Origin: Candidatus Omnitrophota bacterium
GTDB lineage: Bacteria > Omnitrophota > Koll11 > Pluralincolimonadales > Pluralincolimonadaceae
Direction: 5' to 3'
Assembly (NCBI GenBank): GCA_022709465.1
Contig: JAKLIT010000004.1
Coordinates: forward strand, 1 to 25,364
Length of the DNA: 25,364 nt
Shown here: positions 1-8,383 of the stretch, piece by piece
Numbering within the stretch: the stretch's first letter is position 1
Layout: the number at the start of each line of letters is the position of its first letter
Translations under genes and position numbers: made by a program
The notes under the pieces: model-generated
Seen by the model: only the letters and a program-made list of their open reading frames with translations
The model's database searches: none
What the model was told of the DNA's origin: nothing

Positions 1-2966
<2,966 letters not shown>

Positions 2967-2977
<11 letters not shown>

Positions 2978-3464
2978 CGCAGTCAAGACGGATGCTGTTA
3001 AGATCGACGATGTAGTGGAAGCCGAAGTCATAAAAATAACGGATTTCGGCGCGTTCGTGAAGTTCGGAAGCGGCAAAAAGGGCCTCATCCATATCTCGCA
3101 GGTCTCCGACTCGTATGTCAAAAAAGTCGACGACCACCTGAAGATAGGCGATAAGGTCAAGGCGAAGATAATGAAGGTCTCGCCGGACGGCAAGATAGAC
3201 CTTACGCTCAAGAGCGGAGCCCCCAGGAAGGACGATTCGAACGGGCGCCAGCAGGGCGGGCAGAGGCCTTACAGGCCGGACCAGGGCGGCAACCGCAGGC
3301 CGGGTAACCGCGATACCAGCTTCCGCGAGAACATGCAATCGTCACCGGACGGGAAGTCCTTCAAGAACTCGTCTTTCGAGGATAAGTTCAAGCATTTCCT
3401 CGCAGAGAGCGGCGAACGCCAGTCAGACCTCAAAAAGCACATCGAAGAGAAACAGCCCAGGTAA
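2967..3464 (+). CDS. Single S1-domain RNA-binding protein
   Basis: The protein has 165 residues. Residues about 12-75 form one S1/OB-fold RNA-binding domain, with the typical core DFGAFVKFGSGKKGLIHISQ and, at its end, the strand GKIDLTLK. The rest is a hydrophilic tail rich in Gly, Arg, Gln, Asn and Pro (about 80-120), probably disordered, ending in a charged segment with KHFLAESGERQSDLKKHIEEK. The architecture matches the YabR/GSP13 family of small S1 proteins, which bind RNA or ribosomes. The exact role is unknown. Its start overlaps the septum gene by 11 bp, and it is the last gene of this operon. No clear intrinsic terminator follows it. Confidence 0.88.
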
Positions 3465-3481
3465 ACCGGTTATATTAGGCC

Positions 3482-3510
3482 TTGCTATTGCGCGCACGGT
3501 CTGTTATAAT
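3482..3510 (+). promoter_or_regulatory. Sigma70-type promoter of the tRNA-fMet gene
   Basis: TTGCTA (3482-3487) and a perfect TATAAT (3505-3510) are separated by 17 bp. Transcription would start near 3517, about 54 bases before the mature tRNA 5' end. Confidence 0.75.
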
Positions 3511-3514
3511 TTAG

Positions 3515-3535
3515 TTCCCCTTAGAAGAAGGGGAA
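3515..3535 (+). other. Stem-loop in the tRNA precursor leader
   Basis: TTCCCCTT (3515-3522) pairs perfectly with AAGGGGAA (3528-3535) across a 5-nt loop AGAAG. It begins at about the predicted transcription start and is not followed by a T-run, so it is not a terminator. It may protect the 5' end or guide processing; the role is unknown. Confidence 0.5.
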
Positions 3536-3606
3536 GTACCGCTCTTTATTAGCGCAGCCTTTATTACTACCGCGGGGTGGAGCAGCCTGGTAGCTCGCAA
3601 GGCTCA

Positions 3607-4128
3607 ATGGACACAAAACTCAAAGCAGATATTGCGGAATCAGCCGTAACCACTGAACTCCTGAAAAGGGGTTTCAGCGTGTTACATCCTGTCGGGGATC
3701 GACTTAGTTACGACCTGGCTGTCGACCTCGGGGGAAGGCTTCTGCGCATTCAGGTGAAGAGTGCTTGGTACGACGCGAACGCGAAATGTTATGTCGTGGA
3801 TGCGCGAAGGACCAAAACAAATCGCCGCAGGATGCTAAGAAAACACTACGGCGCCGATGATTTCGATTTCGCGATAATCTACCTTTCCGACAGGAACGCG
3901 TTTTACGTGATGCCTGTATCTATTTTCTGCGGATATGAAAGCACGATCACATTCGTGGAAGAAGACAAAAGACAGCGTAAGCCGCGGTCGGCGGATTGTA
4001 GAGAGCGTTGGGATTTATTGTCCGATGGGCTCCTCGGCCGGAAACGGCCGAAGGATAGTCTGTCAAATTCGGTGAAGCCCGAAAAAGGTAATACCGAGCC
4101 AAGCCTGTCGAAAGACAGGAAGGTGTAG
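3607..4128 (+). CDS. Intron-encoded PD-(D/E)XK homing endonuclease, I-Ssp6803I-like
   Basis: The protein has 173 residues from ATG 3607, two bases inside the intron. The frame is open further upstream through the tRNA, but a start there would translate tRNA sequence. A possible Shine-Dalgarno AAGG (3599-3602) lies in the tRNA anticodon stem, available only in unspliced RNA. A nuclease core is readable: Glu11 in a helix, Asp36 in SYDLAVDLGG, and the QVK strand with Gln49-x-Lys51. This is the PD-(D/E)XK restriction fold with Q in place of the D/E. A basic stretch (about 68-79, RTKTNRRRMLRK) and a second alpha/beta part (FDFAIIYLSD...FYVMPVS) follow. The known endonuclease of the Synechocystis tRNA-fMet intron is also of this fold and of similar size (about 150 residues). 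Residues from about 140 on are encoded by ribozyme core DNA, with the stop two bases before the P7 strand. The product should cut intronless tRNA-fMet genes to spread the intron. Confidence 0.85.
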   Translation: MDTKLKADIAESAVTTELLKRGFSVLHPVGDRLSYDLAVDLGGRLLRIQVKSAWYDANAKCYVVDARRTKTNRRRMLRKHYGADDFDFAIIYLSDRNAFYVMPVSIFCGYESTITFVEEDKRQRKPRSADCRERWDLLSDGLLGRKRPKDSLSNSVKPEKGNTEPSLSKDRKV

Positions 4129-4218
4129 AGACTAAACGGCAGATCCCGGATTTCCGGGAAAGATATAGTCCAGACTACGAACTCCCGAAAGGGAGGCGGC
4201 GAAAGCCGAAGTAGCACG
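4025..4218 (+). ncRNA. Group I ribozyme catalytic core
   Basis: Helices read from the sequence: P2 CGGCCG-GAAA-CGGCCG (4035-4050); P3 CTGTC (4060-4064) with GGCAG (4138-4142); P4 TCGGT (4069-4073) with ACCGA (4093-4097); P5 GCC/GGT (4077-4079, 4087-4089); P6 GCC/GGT (4098-4100, 4122-4124); P6a CCTGTC-GAAA-GACAGG (4104-4119); P7 GACTA (4130-4134) with TAGTC (4166-4170); P8 CCCGG-ATTT-CCGGG (4145-4158); a P9 domain with CTAC/GTAG (4175-4178, 4211-4214) enclosing two GAAA-capped hairpins (4182-4195 and 4197-4208). The Q, R and S consensus boxes are obvious (CCGAGCCAAGCC; GAGACTAAACGG; AAGATATAGTCC). Confidence 0.93.
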
Positions 4219-4267
4219 CATAACCTTGAGGCCAGAGGTTCAAATCCTCTCCCCGCTACCAATACAC

Positions 4268-4308
4268 AAGTGGGCGTTAACGTAATGTTAACGCCCACTT
4301 TGTTGTTT
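4268..4308 (+). terminator. Intrinsic terminator after tRNA-fMet
   Basis: A perfect 14-bp stem (4268-4281 with 4287-4300), loop GTAAT, is followed by TGTTGTTT. It lies seven bases after the encoded CCA. The stem begins AAGTGGGCG and has a T-rich 3' side, so it reads as a strong rho-independent terminator. Confidence 0.85.
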
Positions 4309-4391
4309 AGGCCAAAAAAATAAGAAAATAGTGGCAATTTTGTAGCCCCCATATCCGCCAAGAAACACGATCTCAAGGCTTAAAATACCTA

Positions 4392-4420
4392 TTGTTCACC
4401 TTCCGGGGAAGGCGTATAAT
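4392..4420 (+). promoter_or_regulatory. Promoter-like element with a palindromic spacer
   Basis: TTGTTC (4392-4397) and a perfect TATAAT (4415-4420) are 17 bp apart. The spacer contains the dyad CCTTCC-GG-GGAAGG (4399-4412). It points toward the cassette gene at 4491, with an untranslated leader of about 65 nt. The -35 match is weak and no regulator can be named. In an integron this would be the place of a cassette promoter. Confidence 0.5.
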
Positions 4421-4423
4421 TTA

Positions 4424-4482
4424 TGTGCCACAATCAACAAAGTAAAAAACAGGGGCACAGCCGCTGAGTTCAAACGTTAGGT
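4424..4482 (+). repeat. attC-like right half (first copy of 21-bp repeat)
   Basis: Bases 4460-4480 are identical to 5407-5427, the right arm of the attC-like site downstream. The copy ends in GTTAGGT (4476-4482), a perfect match to the integron core GTTRRRY. A short stem TGTGCC/GGCACA (4424-4429, 4454-4459) precedes it. No convincing matching left arm (RYYYAAC) is found; ACCTATT at 4387 is at best degenerate. It marks the left edge of a cassette and could be a decayed attC or an attI-like junction. Confidence 0.5.
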
Positions 4483-4490
4483 GAGAAAAA

Positions 4491-5348
4491 ATGAAAATGA
4501 TAACTGTAATAAAATATGCATTGGTGTGTATATTTTCGCTATCTATGAGCAATGCGAATGCTGCCGATGGGCCATTTTCAGAAACCTCGCTAATAGATGC
4601 TTTCGAAAATGGTCGCTCTTTGGTTATCGCTAAAATTGTTTCAGTCCAAAGCAAACAAGAACAATACGGCAAATTATACTATTATACAGTGAAGATTGTA
4701 CAGCCTGTAATTATGGGCGATTTATACGATAAGGATTTAGTGAAACAGGTGGAACTTTATGCGGGAGCGTCTTATGGCGACTCGCTGAAAATTGGAACTA
4801 TATATACTATATTTATTACAAAAGACACGCCAATGGCCTTCTCTTGGGCTAATAGGAATGATATATGGAAAATTAATCAGAAGAATAAGAAAGAAGTCGA
4901 TGCATTCATATCTAAAGCCAAACAAATATATGAAAAAACCTCAATTTATAAATTCCGTAACGCAGAAATCGGAAAGTCATATACGCCGCCAGATATTTCT
5001 GATGAATTGAAGAATATATGTAATAAGTTCAAGGACAGAGAAGGAGATCGAGCTAAGTTGGCGAAGGCTATTTACCAGTCAGATTTAGGTTCGCGTCCTG
5101 ATGAGTCAAAAATGGGGTCATCGGTCATAGAATATCTACCCCCTAAGGCGCTTCTCTCGCGAAGTCAGGTTTTACAGCTTATAGGTGAGCCGACTCTAAA
5201 ATTAGGCAGGACATATTATTGGTTCTGCGGTGTAGATGATACCGGTTCTCCCGAATATACAGGAATTCTAAAAACTACATTTGATCGTAATGAAAATCTG
5301 GTTAGATTAATGTACGGCTTAGATAAAATGATAAAATGGAAGAAATAA
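4491..5348 (+). CDS. Exported protein of unknown function (cassette gene)
   Basis: This 285-residue protein is not recognised. The N-terminus is a good Sec signal peptide: MKMITVIK, a hydrophobic core ALVCIFSLSMS, and a probable cut after NANA. The mature part opens with LVIAKIVSVQSK...YYYTVKIVQPVIMGD...VELYAGA, an alternating beta pattern like secreted OB-fold domains. The C-terminal half contains LLSRSQVLQLIGEPTLKLG...YYWFCG, reminiscent of small lipoproteins with a 'VLELLGEPT' motif, then a final beta-rich segment. The start ATG 4491 is preceded by AGGTGAG, which comes from the attC-like core itself. Codon use is far more A+T-rich than in the flanking metabolic genes. It sits alone between the two 21-bp repeats. 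Confidence 0.8.
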   Translation: MKMITVIKYALVCIFSLSMSNANAADGPFSETSLIDAFENGRSLVIAKIVSVQSKQEQYGKLYYYTVKIVQPVIMGDLYDKDLVKQVELYAGASYGDSLKIGTIYTIFITKDTPMAFSWANRNDIWKINQKNKKEVDAFISKAKQIYEKTSIYKFRNAEIGKSYTPPDISDELKNICNKFKDREGDRAKLAKAIYQSDLGSRPDESKMGSSVIEYLPPKALLSRSQVLQLIGEPTLKLGRTYYWFCGVDDTGSPEYTGILKTTFDRNENLVRLMYGLDKMIKWKK

Positions 5349-5354
5349 CATATA

Positions 5355-5429
5355 CTCTAACATTTCACTCCAGCGGGCTGTCCTAGCGTCCTGCTCTAAT
5401 GTTGTCGCCGCTGAGTTCAAACGTTAGAA
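5355..5429 (+). repeat. attC-like recombination site (integron cassette)
   Basis: TCTAAC (5356-5361) is exactly complementary to GTTAGA (5423-5428), the R''/R' pair. Inside, CTC-C-AGCGG (5368-5376) pairs with CCGCTGAG (5408-5415) except for one extra C, which corresponds to the extrahelical base of L'' on the folded bottom strand. The segments between (ATTTCA and TTCAAAC) are unpaired, like the unpaired central spacer. The 75-bp size is typical. It begins six bases after the stop of the exported-protein gene, as an attC should. The outermost bases deviate from RYYYAAC/GTTRRRY (C at 5355, A at 5429). Confidence 0.75.
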
Positions 5430-5445
5430 AGCGAAAAGGAAAATA

Positions 5446-5622
5446 ATGATGGAAATGTGTCCGGTTTGCGGTAAAACCAGCAATATGGTCACTTCCACAT
5501 CCACTCGGACCGTAGAAGACTCCTCCGGAGAGAAAAAGAGGATTAAGACCATTTCATTCCACTGCGAGAGATGCCATCAATTCGTCCGTAGCGAAGGCGA
5601 GGAAGAGGCTGCCGGGCAGTAG
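5446..5622 (+). CDS. Small zinc-ribbon protein
   Basis: This 58-residue ORF (MMEMCPVCGKT...FHCERCHQF...) has two CxxC pairs (Cys5/Cys8 and Cys40/Cys43), which would bind one zinc, and an acidic C-terminus. AAAAGGAAAATA precedes the two adjacent ATG codons (5446, 5449); the first is used here and either could be real. It lies 16 bp after the attC-like site, where a second cassette gene would begin. No matching attC follows it in the next 300 bp. Function unknown. Confidence 0.6.
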   Translation: MMEMCPVCGKTSNMVTSTSTRTVEDSSGEKKRIKTISFHCERCHQFVRSEGEEEAAGQ

Positions 5623-5687
5623 TTCAATAAATATTCTTGGTAAAAACACGATTGCCGGCACCTATAAATTTGCGATTGGAGGCTATA

Positions 5688-6128
5688 ATGAAGCCGATAA
5701 CGATAATCTTAGGGTATGTTTATTGGCCGTTGCTTTACTTCGCGGTGTATTTGCCCGTTATTGTTCCCAGGCTTGATCAATGGCATTGTATCCCACTCTG
5801 GATAACATGGATAGTGTTTCTCGGGTTTATCGTGGTTCTAGGAGCACTAGGGTTTAAGACCTCCCACATAGCGATTGTCCTGCATGCCTTCGGAATAGCA
5901 TGTTTCACAGAAGGATTCTTCTTTGCAATGTCGGCGTTCAGTATGCCCGCTTTCCTTAAGTCATACGAAGCAGGATTTCTCCCAGATGCAATGCTAGATA
6001 TCCCCATCACCGCGATAATAGTAACTGTTCTTGCGGAAGCCGGACATTATGTTGCGATACTTAGGGAAAAGATATCTAACAATTGCATACACTGTGTAAT
6101 TACTGACGCATCCAGCGGCGATACGTAA
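5688..6128 (+). CDS. Four-helix membrane protein of unknown function
   Basis: The start ATG 5688 is chosen because GGAGG (5678-5682) lies five bases upstream; an upstream start at 5637 has no such site. The 146-residue product has four hydrophobic segments: ITIILGYVYWPLLYFAVY, LWITWIVFLGFIVVLGALGF, IAIVLHAFGIACFTEGFFF and IPITAIIVTVLAEAGHYVAI. The C-terminal tail is short and hydrophilic, with Cys residues (NNCIHC). No family is recognised. It begins a probable four-gene A+T-rich operon. Confidence 0.7.
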   Translation: MKPITIILGYVYWPLLYFAVYLPVIVPRLDQWHCIPLWITWIVFLGFIVVLGALGFKTSHIAIVLHAFGIACFTEGFFFAMSAFSMPAFLKSYEAGFLPDAMLDIPITAIIVTVLAEAGHYVAILREKISNNCIHCVITDASSGDT

Positions 6129-6151
6129 CATAGGCGGAGAATGCTATGTTA
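6126..6151 (+). promoter_or_regulatory. Stem-loop over the start of the 6146 gene
   Basis: TAACATAG (6126-6133) pairs with CTATGTTA (6144-6151). The 5' arm is the upstream gene's stop codon region and the 3' arm includes the ATG at 6146. The SD-like GGCGGAG lies mostly in the loop. Ribosomes terminating upstream would open it, so it could enforce translational coupling; this is inference. Confidence 0.4.
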
Positions 6152-6466
6152 ATTGTTATAGACTCAGACAACTTACTATCTCTTTATAACTCGATTGATG
6201 ACGCAGCGAAACATCTTGAGGCAATAGACGTTGAAAATAACGAATATGAAATTTATGATGATTCCGGTCAGAAGTATTTAGCAAAACTAACCGCTCCAAT
6301 CACAGCTTTCAATTCAGGAGAATTCACCCTTTGCCCTGAAGGCATACCGAATAAAAACTTGCTTCTAATGGCACTCAAGCGTGTTAAATCCTTAAATCGT
6401 AAATTGCGCAATATCGATAACCCCAACCAGCTTATAAATACCATTAAAAAGAGGGAAGCATTATGA
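6146..6466 (+). CDS. Small protein of unknown function
   Basis: The 106-residue product is not recognised. It opens with a beta strand LIVIDSD, has an acidic middle (EAIDVENNEYEIYDDSGQKY) and a basic helical C-terminus (LKRVKSLNRKLRN). No signal peptide or membrane segment is seen. GGCGGAG (6133-6139) is a suitable ribosome site six bases before ATG. The stop overlaps the next start as ATGA, so the two are probably translated together. Confidence 0.65.
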   Translation: MLIVIDSDNLLSLYNSIDDAAKHLEAIDVENNEYEIYDDSGQKYLAKLTAPITAFNSGEFTLCPEGIPNKNLLLMALKRVKSLNRKLRNIDNPNQLINTIKKREAL

Positions 6467-7446
6467 AAGCCCTGAAAGCGATAAGGACGCCAGCTTTAGC
6501 TTGCTTATTCACTCTTATGCTGTATCTCATTTCCTACGCAGGTGACGCCCCAGATTTAATATGCGCTGCCGGAGAATGCAATATATCAACCGTTCAATCA
6601 CCCCGGGGCGTATTTGTTTACTCAGACGGAGCAAACCTTCTTAAATACGATTTTGGCACAGAAAAAGAAGAGTTGTTATTTTCCCAAGAAGAAGGTATCA
6701 AGTCTCATAAAGATATATCCAACGTAATTTATCCCAATTACTTAAGGTCTAAAAACAGAATAGTATTTGTAGGTTATGACGGGCCAATCGGTAGAGGTCG
6801 CATATTTGAATGTGACATTGATGGCAAGAATTGGCTGGAGGTAAAGGCTTCTGATAATATAAAGCAGTTATTCATTTCTCCGGATGGCAGCAAAATATCT
6901 TTTGGAAGGTATATTAAACCACAGGGTAAAGGCAAGACGGCCTTGCCCAAAGACTATAGATATCAATTAGTAATAAAGGATTACAATGGGTTGGATGATA
7001 ATAGCTATGAACGAGTAATCGCCGATGATTTTTCCGGGCGTAATTGTTTTTGGCAATCAAACGATGCAATATTATATTCGGATGTTAATTCAAACACAGT
7101 TAAAATGGCTCTTAAAACCGGGGATAAGAGTATTGCCGTAAAGGGATTAGAGCCAGTCGGAATGAGTAATGATGGGGAACTTTTGTTATGTGCTGACAGA
7201 AAAAACATATATTCAGTTAACACAGATAGCTATATTCCTGTTTTATTAAAGAAATTCAATCCAGGCGTTAACCGTGGATTTGTCCTATCTCCGGATAAAC
7301 GCTATCTTATATATAGCAGGCTCAGAGCTTTTGAACTATTCATCCTCGCAGAGACGAAGGATCTGTGTTTATATGATTTAAATACCAACAAGGAAAAGCT
7401 ATTAATAAAAGGCACTTCGCTATTGAGTGGATTTTGGATAGAATAA
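6463..7446 (+). CDS. Exported beta-propeller-like protein (TolB/WD40-like)
   Basis: The 327-residue product has an N-terminal signal sequence (basic MKALKAIR, hydrophobic LACLFTLMLYLISYA, cut near AGDA). The mature part repeats the blade pattern of six- or seven-bladed TolB-type propellers: FISPDGSKISFGR, GMSNDGELLLCAD and LSPDKRYLIYSR, each at the beginning of a four-strand unit, and IFECDIDGKNW. No enzymatic motif is visible. It probably binds ligands or proteins in the periplasm or at the surface. Start: ATG 6463 overlaps the upstream stop; AGAGGGAAGC precedes it. Confidence 0.7.
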   Translation: MKALKAIRTPALACLFTLMLYLISYAGDAPDLICAAGECNISTVQSPRGVFVYSDGANLLKYDFGTEKEELLFSQEEGIKSHKDISNVIYPNYLRSKNRIVFVGYDGPIGRGRIFECDIDGKNWLEVKASDNIKQLFISPDGSKISFGRYIKPQGKGKTALPKDYRYQLVIKDYNGLDDNSYERVIADDFSGRNCFWQSNDAILYSDVNSNTVKMALKTGDKSIAVKGLEPVGMSNDGELLLCADRKNIYSVNTDSYIPVLLKKFNPGVNRGFVLSPDKRYLIYSRLRAFELFILAETKDLCLYDLNTNKEKLLIKGTSLLSGFWIE

Positions 7447-7482
7447 TTGTTTGCCGTAAATTAAATGAAAAGGGAGGGGATA

Positions 7483-7887
7483 ATGGAATACCAATTATTT
7501 AATATGTGTCCATTTACAATAGCATCTGTTGGCGGAGGCGGGAGTTTTGCTGGGGTTGGATCTGAAAGTTATACGTGGACTCACTCCCCTTGTTTAGAAG
7601 GTAACTGCCGGCTTTGGACGTATAAGTTAGATGAGAAAGGAGAAGTTTATGTGCAAGGTTGCTCGTTACAATTTATCGGTTTAAATAAGGAAGAAATTAT
7701 TAAGAACCTTGAAATAAAAAATAAAATTATCACGGAAACTAACGAAAAGGCAGAACGAATTACCCGAGGCGATTTTTGTGAAACATGTATGCATATAGAA
7801 TCAAGGTTTCTTGGTGATTCGACCTGTCAACTAACTGGCAAGGTGATAGACAAGAAACACTGGTGCGAAAAATTTAAACGCTACTAA
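7483..7887 (+). CDS. Cysteine-rich protein of unknown function
   Basis: The start ATG 7483 is chosen over 7465 because AGGGAGG (7471-7477) sits five bases upstream. The 134-residue product has nine Cys: CPF near the start, SPCLEGNCRLW, QGC, FCETCMH, TCQ and WCEKF. The pattern suggests metal binding, perhaps an iron-sulfur or zinc protein, but no named family is recognised. A glycine run (SVGGGGSFAGVG) follows the N-terminus. It is the last gene of the A+T-rich group. Confidence 0.65.
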   Translation: MEYQLFNMCPFTIASVGGGGSFAGVGSESYTWTHSPCLEGNCRLWTYKLDEKGEVYVQGCSLQFIGLNKEEIIKNLEIKNKIITETNEKAERITRGDFCETCMHIESRFLGDSTCQLTGKVIDKKHWCEKFKRY

Positions 7888-7920
7888 TTAAATAAATCCG
7901 CATACTTCCGCCGATACTGC

Positions 7921-7959
7921 ATACAACCGTAAGATTCCTGTATGTCTGATCGGTTGTAT
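7921..7959 (+). repeat. Inverted repeat in the intergenic gap
   Basis: ATACAACCG (7921-7929) and CGGTTGTAT (7951-7959) form a perfect 9-bp stem with a 21-nt loop. No T-run follows directly, so it is a poor intrinsic terminator; a six-T stretch comes only after 7990. Role unknown. Otherwise the gap 7888-8050 shows no gene. Confidence 0.4.
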
Positions 7960-8050
7960 TATCGTAACTTACTTATTGCAGTGGTATTATGTTAGCGCCT
8001 TTTTTGTTTACGTGATATACTTGGGTTCAGGATAAAACAGAAGGAGATCC

Positions 8051-8383
8051 ATGATAGGCTATTGCGGTCTGGACTGCGACCAATGCGGTGCGTTCATTGC
8101 TACCCGGAACAATGACGACGCGCTCCGCATCAAAGTCGCCGGGGAATGGTCAAAACAGTATAATGCGCCCATTAAGCCGGAACACATCAACTGTACGGGG
8201 TGCCAATCGGCCGGCATCAAGACCTTCTATTGCGACCAGTTGTGCGAGATCAGGAAATGCGCGATGAAAAGATCGGTCAGTACTTGCGCAAAATGCACTG
8301 AATTTTCATGTTCTTTAGTCGAGGAGGTGCTTCGGAATGCTCCCGAGGCAAGAAAAACCCTCGAAATGTTGAAGGAGCGTTAA
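8051..8383 (+). CDS. DUF3795 family cysteine-rich protein
   Basis: The 110-residue product begins GYCGLDCDQCGAFIAT, the diagnostic N-terminus of DUF3795. Further cysteine motifs (CTGC, CDQLCEIRKC, CAKCTEFSC) complete the usual set. These small proteins occur mostly in anaerobes and are thought to bind metal; no activity is established. AAGGAG stands six bases before the ATG. Composition returns here toward that of the flanking core genes. The stop TAA shares its last A with the next ATG (TAATG), so translation is coupled to the ankyrin protein. Confidence 0.88.
   Translation: MIGYCGLDCDQCGAFIATRNNDDALRIKVAGEWSKQYNAPIKPEHINCTGCQSAGIKTFYCDQLCEIRKCAMKRSVSTCAKCTEFSCSLVEEVLRNAPEARKTLEMLKER

Larger units (their letters stand above)
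3605..4218 (+). mobile_element. Group I intron carrying a homing endonuclease gene, in the tRNA-fMet anticodon loop
   Basis: The intron is 614 nt. Its 5' exon ends in U (3604) and its last base is G (4218), as group I splicing requires. The internal guide AUGGGCU (4025-4031) pairs with the 5' exon GGCU (3601-3604, with U3604-G4028 wobble; P1) and with the 3' exon CAU (4219-4221; P10). This fixes both splice sites independently of the tRNA fold. The endonuclease ORF begins at 3607 and fills the loop of P1, an unusual position. The core matches the small tRNA-intron subgroup (IC3-like) known from cyanobacterial tRNA-Leu and tRNA-fMet genes. Subgroup assignment is by eye. Confidence 0.93.
3571..4261 (+). 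tRNA. Initiator tRNA-fMet(CAU), interrupted by a group I intron
   Basis: The exons are 3571-3604 and 4219-4261; joined they give 77 nt including an encoded CCA (4259-4261). The acceptor strand CGCGGGG pairs with CCCCGC, leaving a C1 x U72 mismatch, the defining initiator feature. The D arm is GAGC-AGCCTGGTA-GCTC, the anticodon arm CAAGG-CTCATAA-CCTTG, the variable loop AGGCC, and the T arm AGAGG-TTCAAAT-CCTCT. The anticodon is CAU. The intron lies between U33 and C34. Initiators normally carry three G-C pairs at 29-31/39-41. Here position 29-41 is A-U, so only two remain. This is not elongator Met or Ile2, because the 1-72 mismatch and the D loop follow the initiator pattern. Splicing must work for translation to start unless another initiator gene exists. 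Confidence 0.95.

Noticed and set aside
3577..3606. Earlier ATG (3577) for the endonuclease
   Set aside because: It would translate the tRNA 5' exon (MEQPGSSQGS). ATG 3607 lies just inside the intron and has its own AAGG upstream.
4231..4250. Similarity of the tRNA T-loop GGTTCAAAT to the attC GAGTTCAAACG as a tRNA-derived attachment site
   Set aside because: The shared stretch is only GTTCAAA, a universal T-loop word; flanks differ and no longer direct repeat of the tRNA 3' end was seen downstream.
3903..4376. 157-residue - strand frame across the intron and tRNA
   Set aside because: It runs antisense through the ribozyme core, the tRNA 3' exon and the terminator, whose structures explain the sequence fully; no motif or ribosome site.
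7921..7959. Intrinsic terminator
   Set aside because: The 21-nt loop is long and no T-run follows the stem.
7961..7995. CGTAAC ... GTTAGCG as a second attC
   Set aside because: Only about 30 bp long, core GTTAGCG does not fit GTTRRRY, and no L-box pairing is seen.
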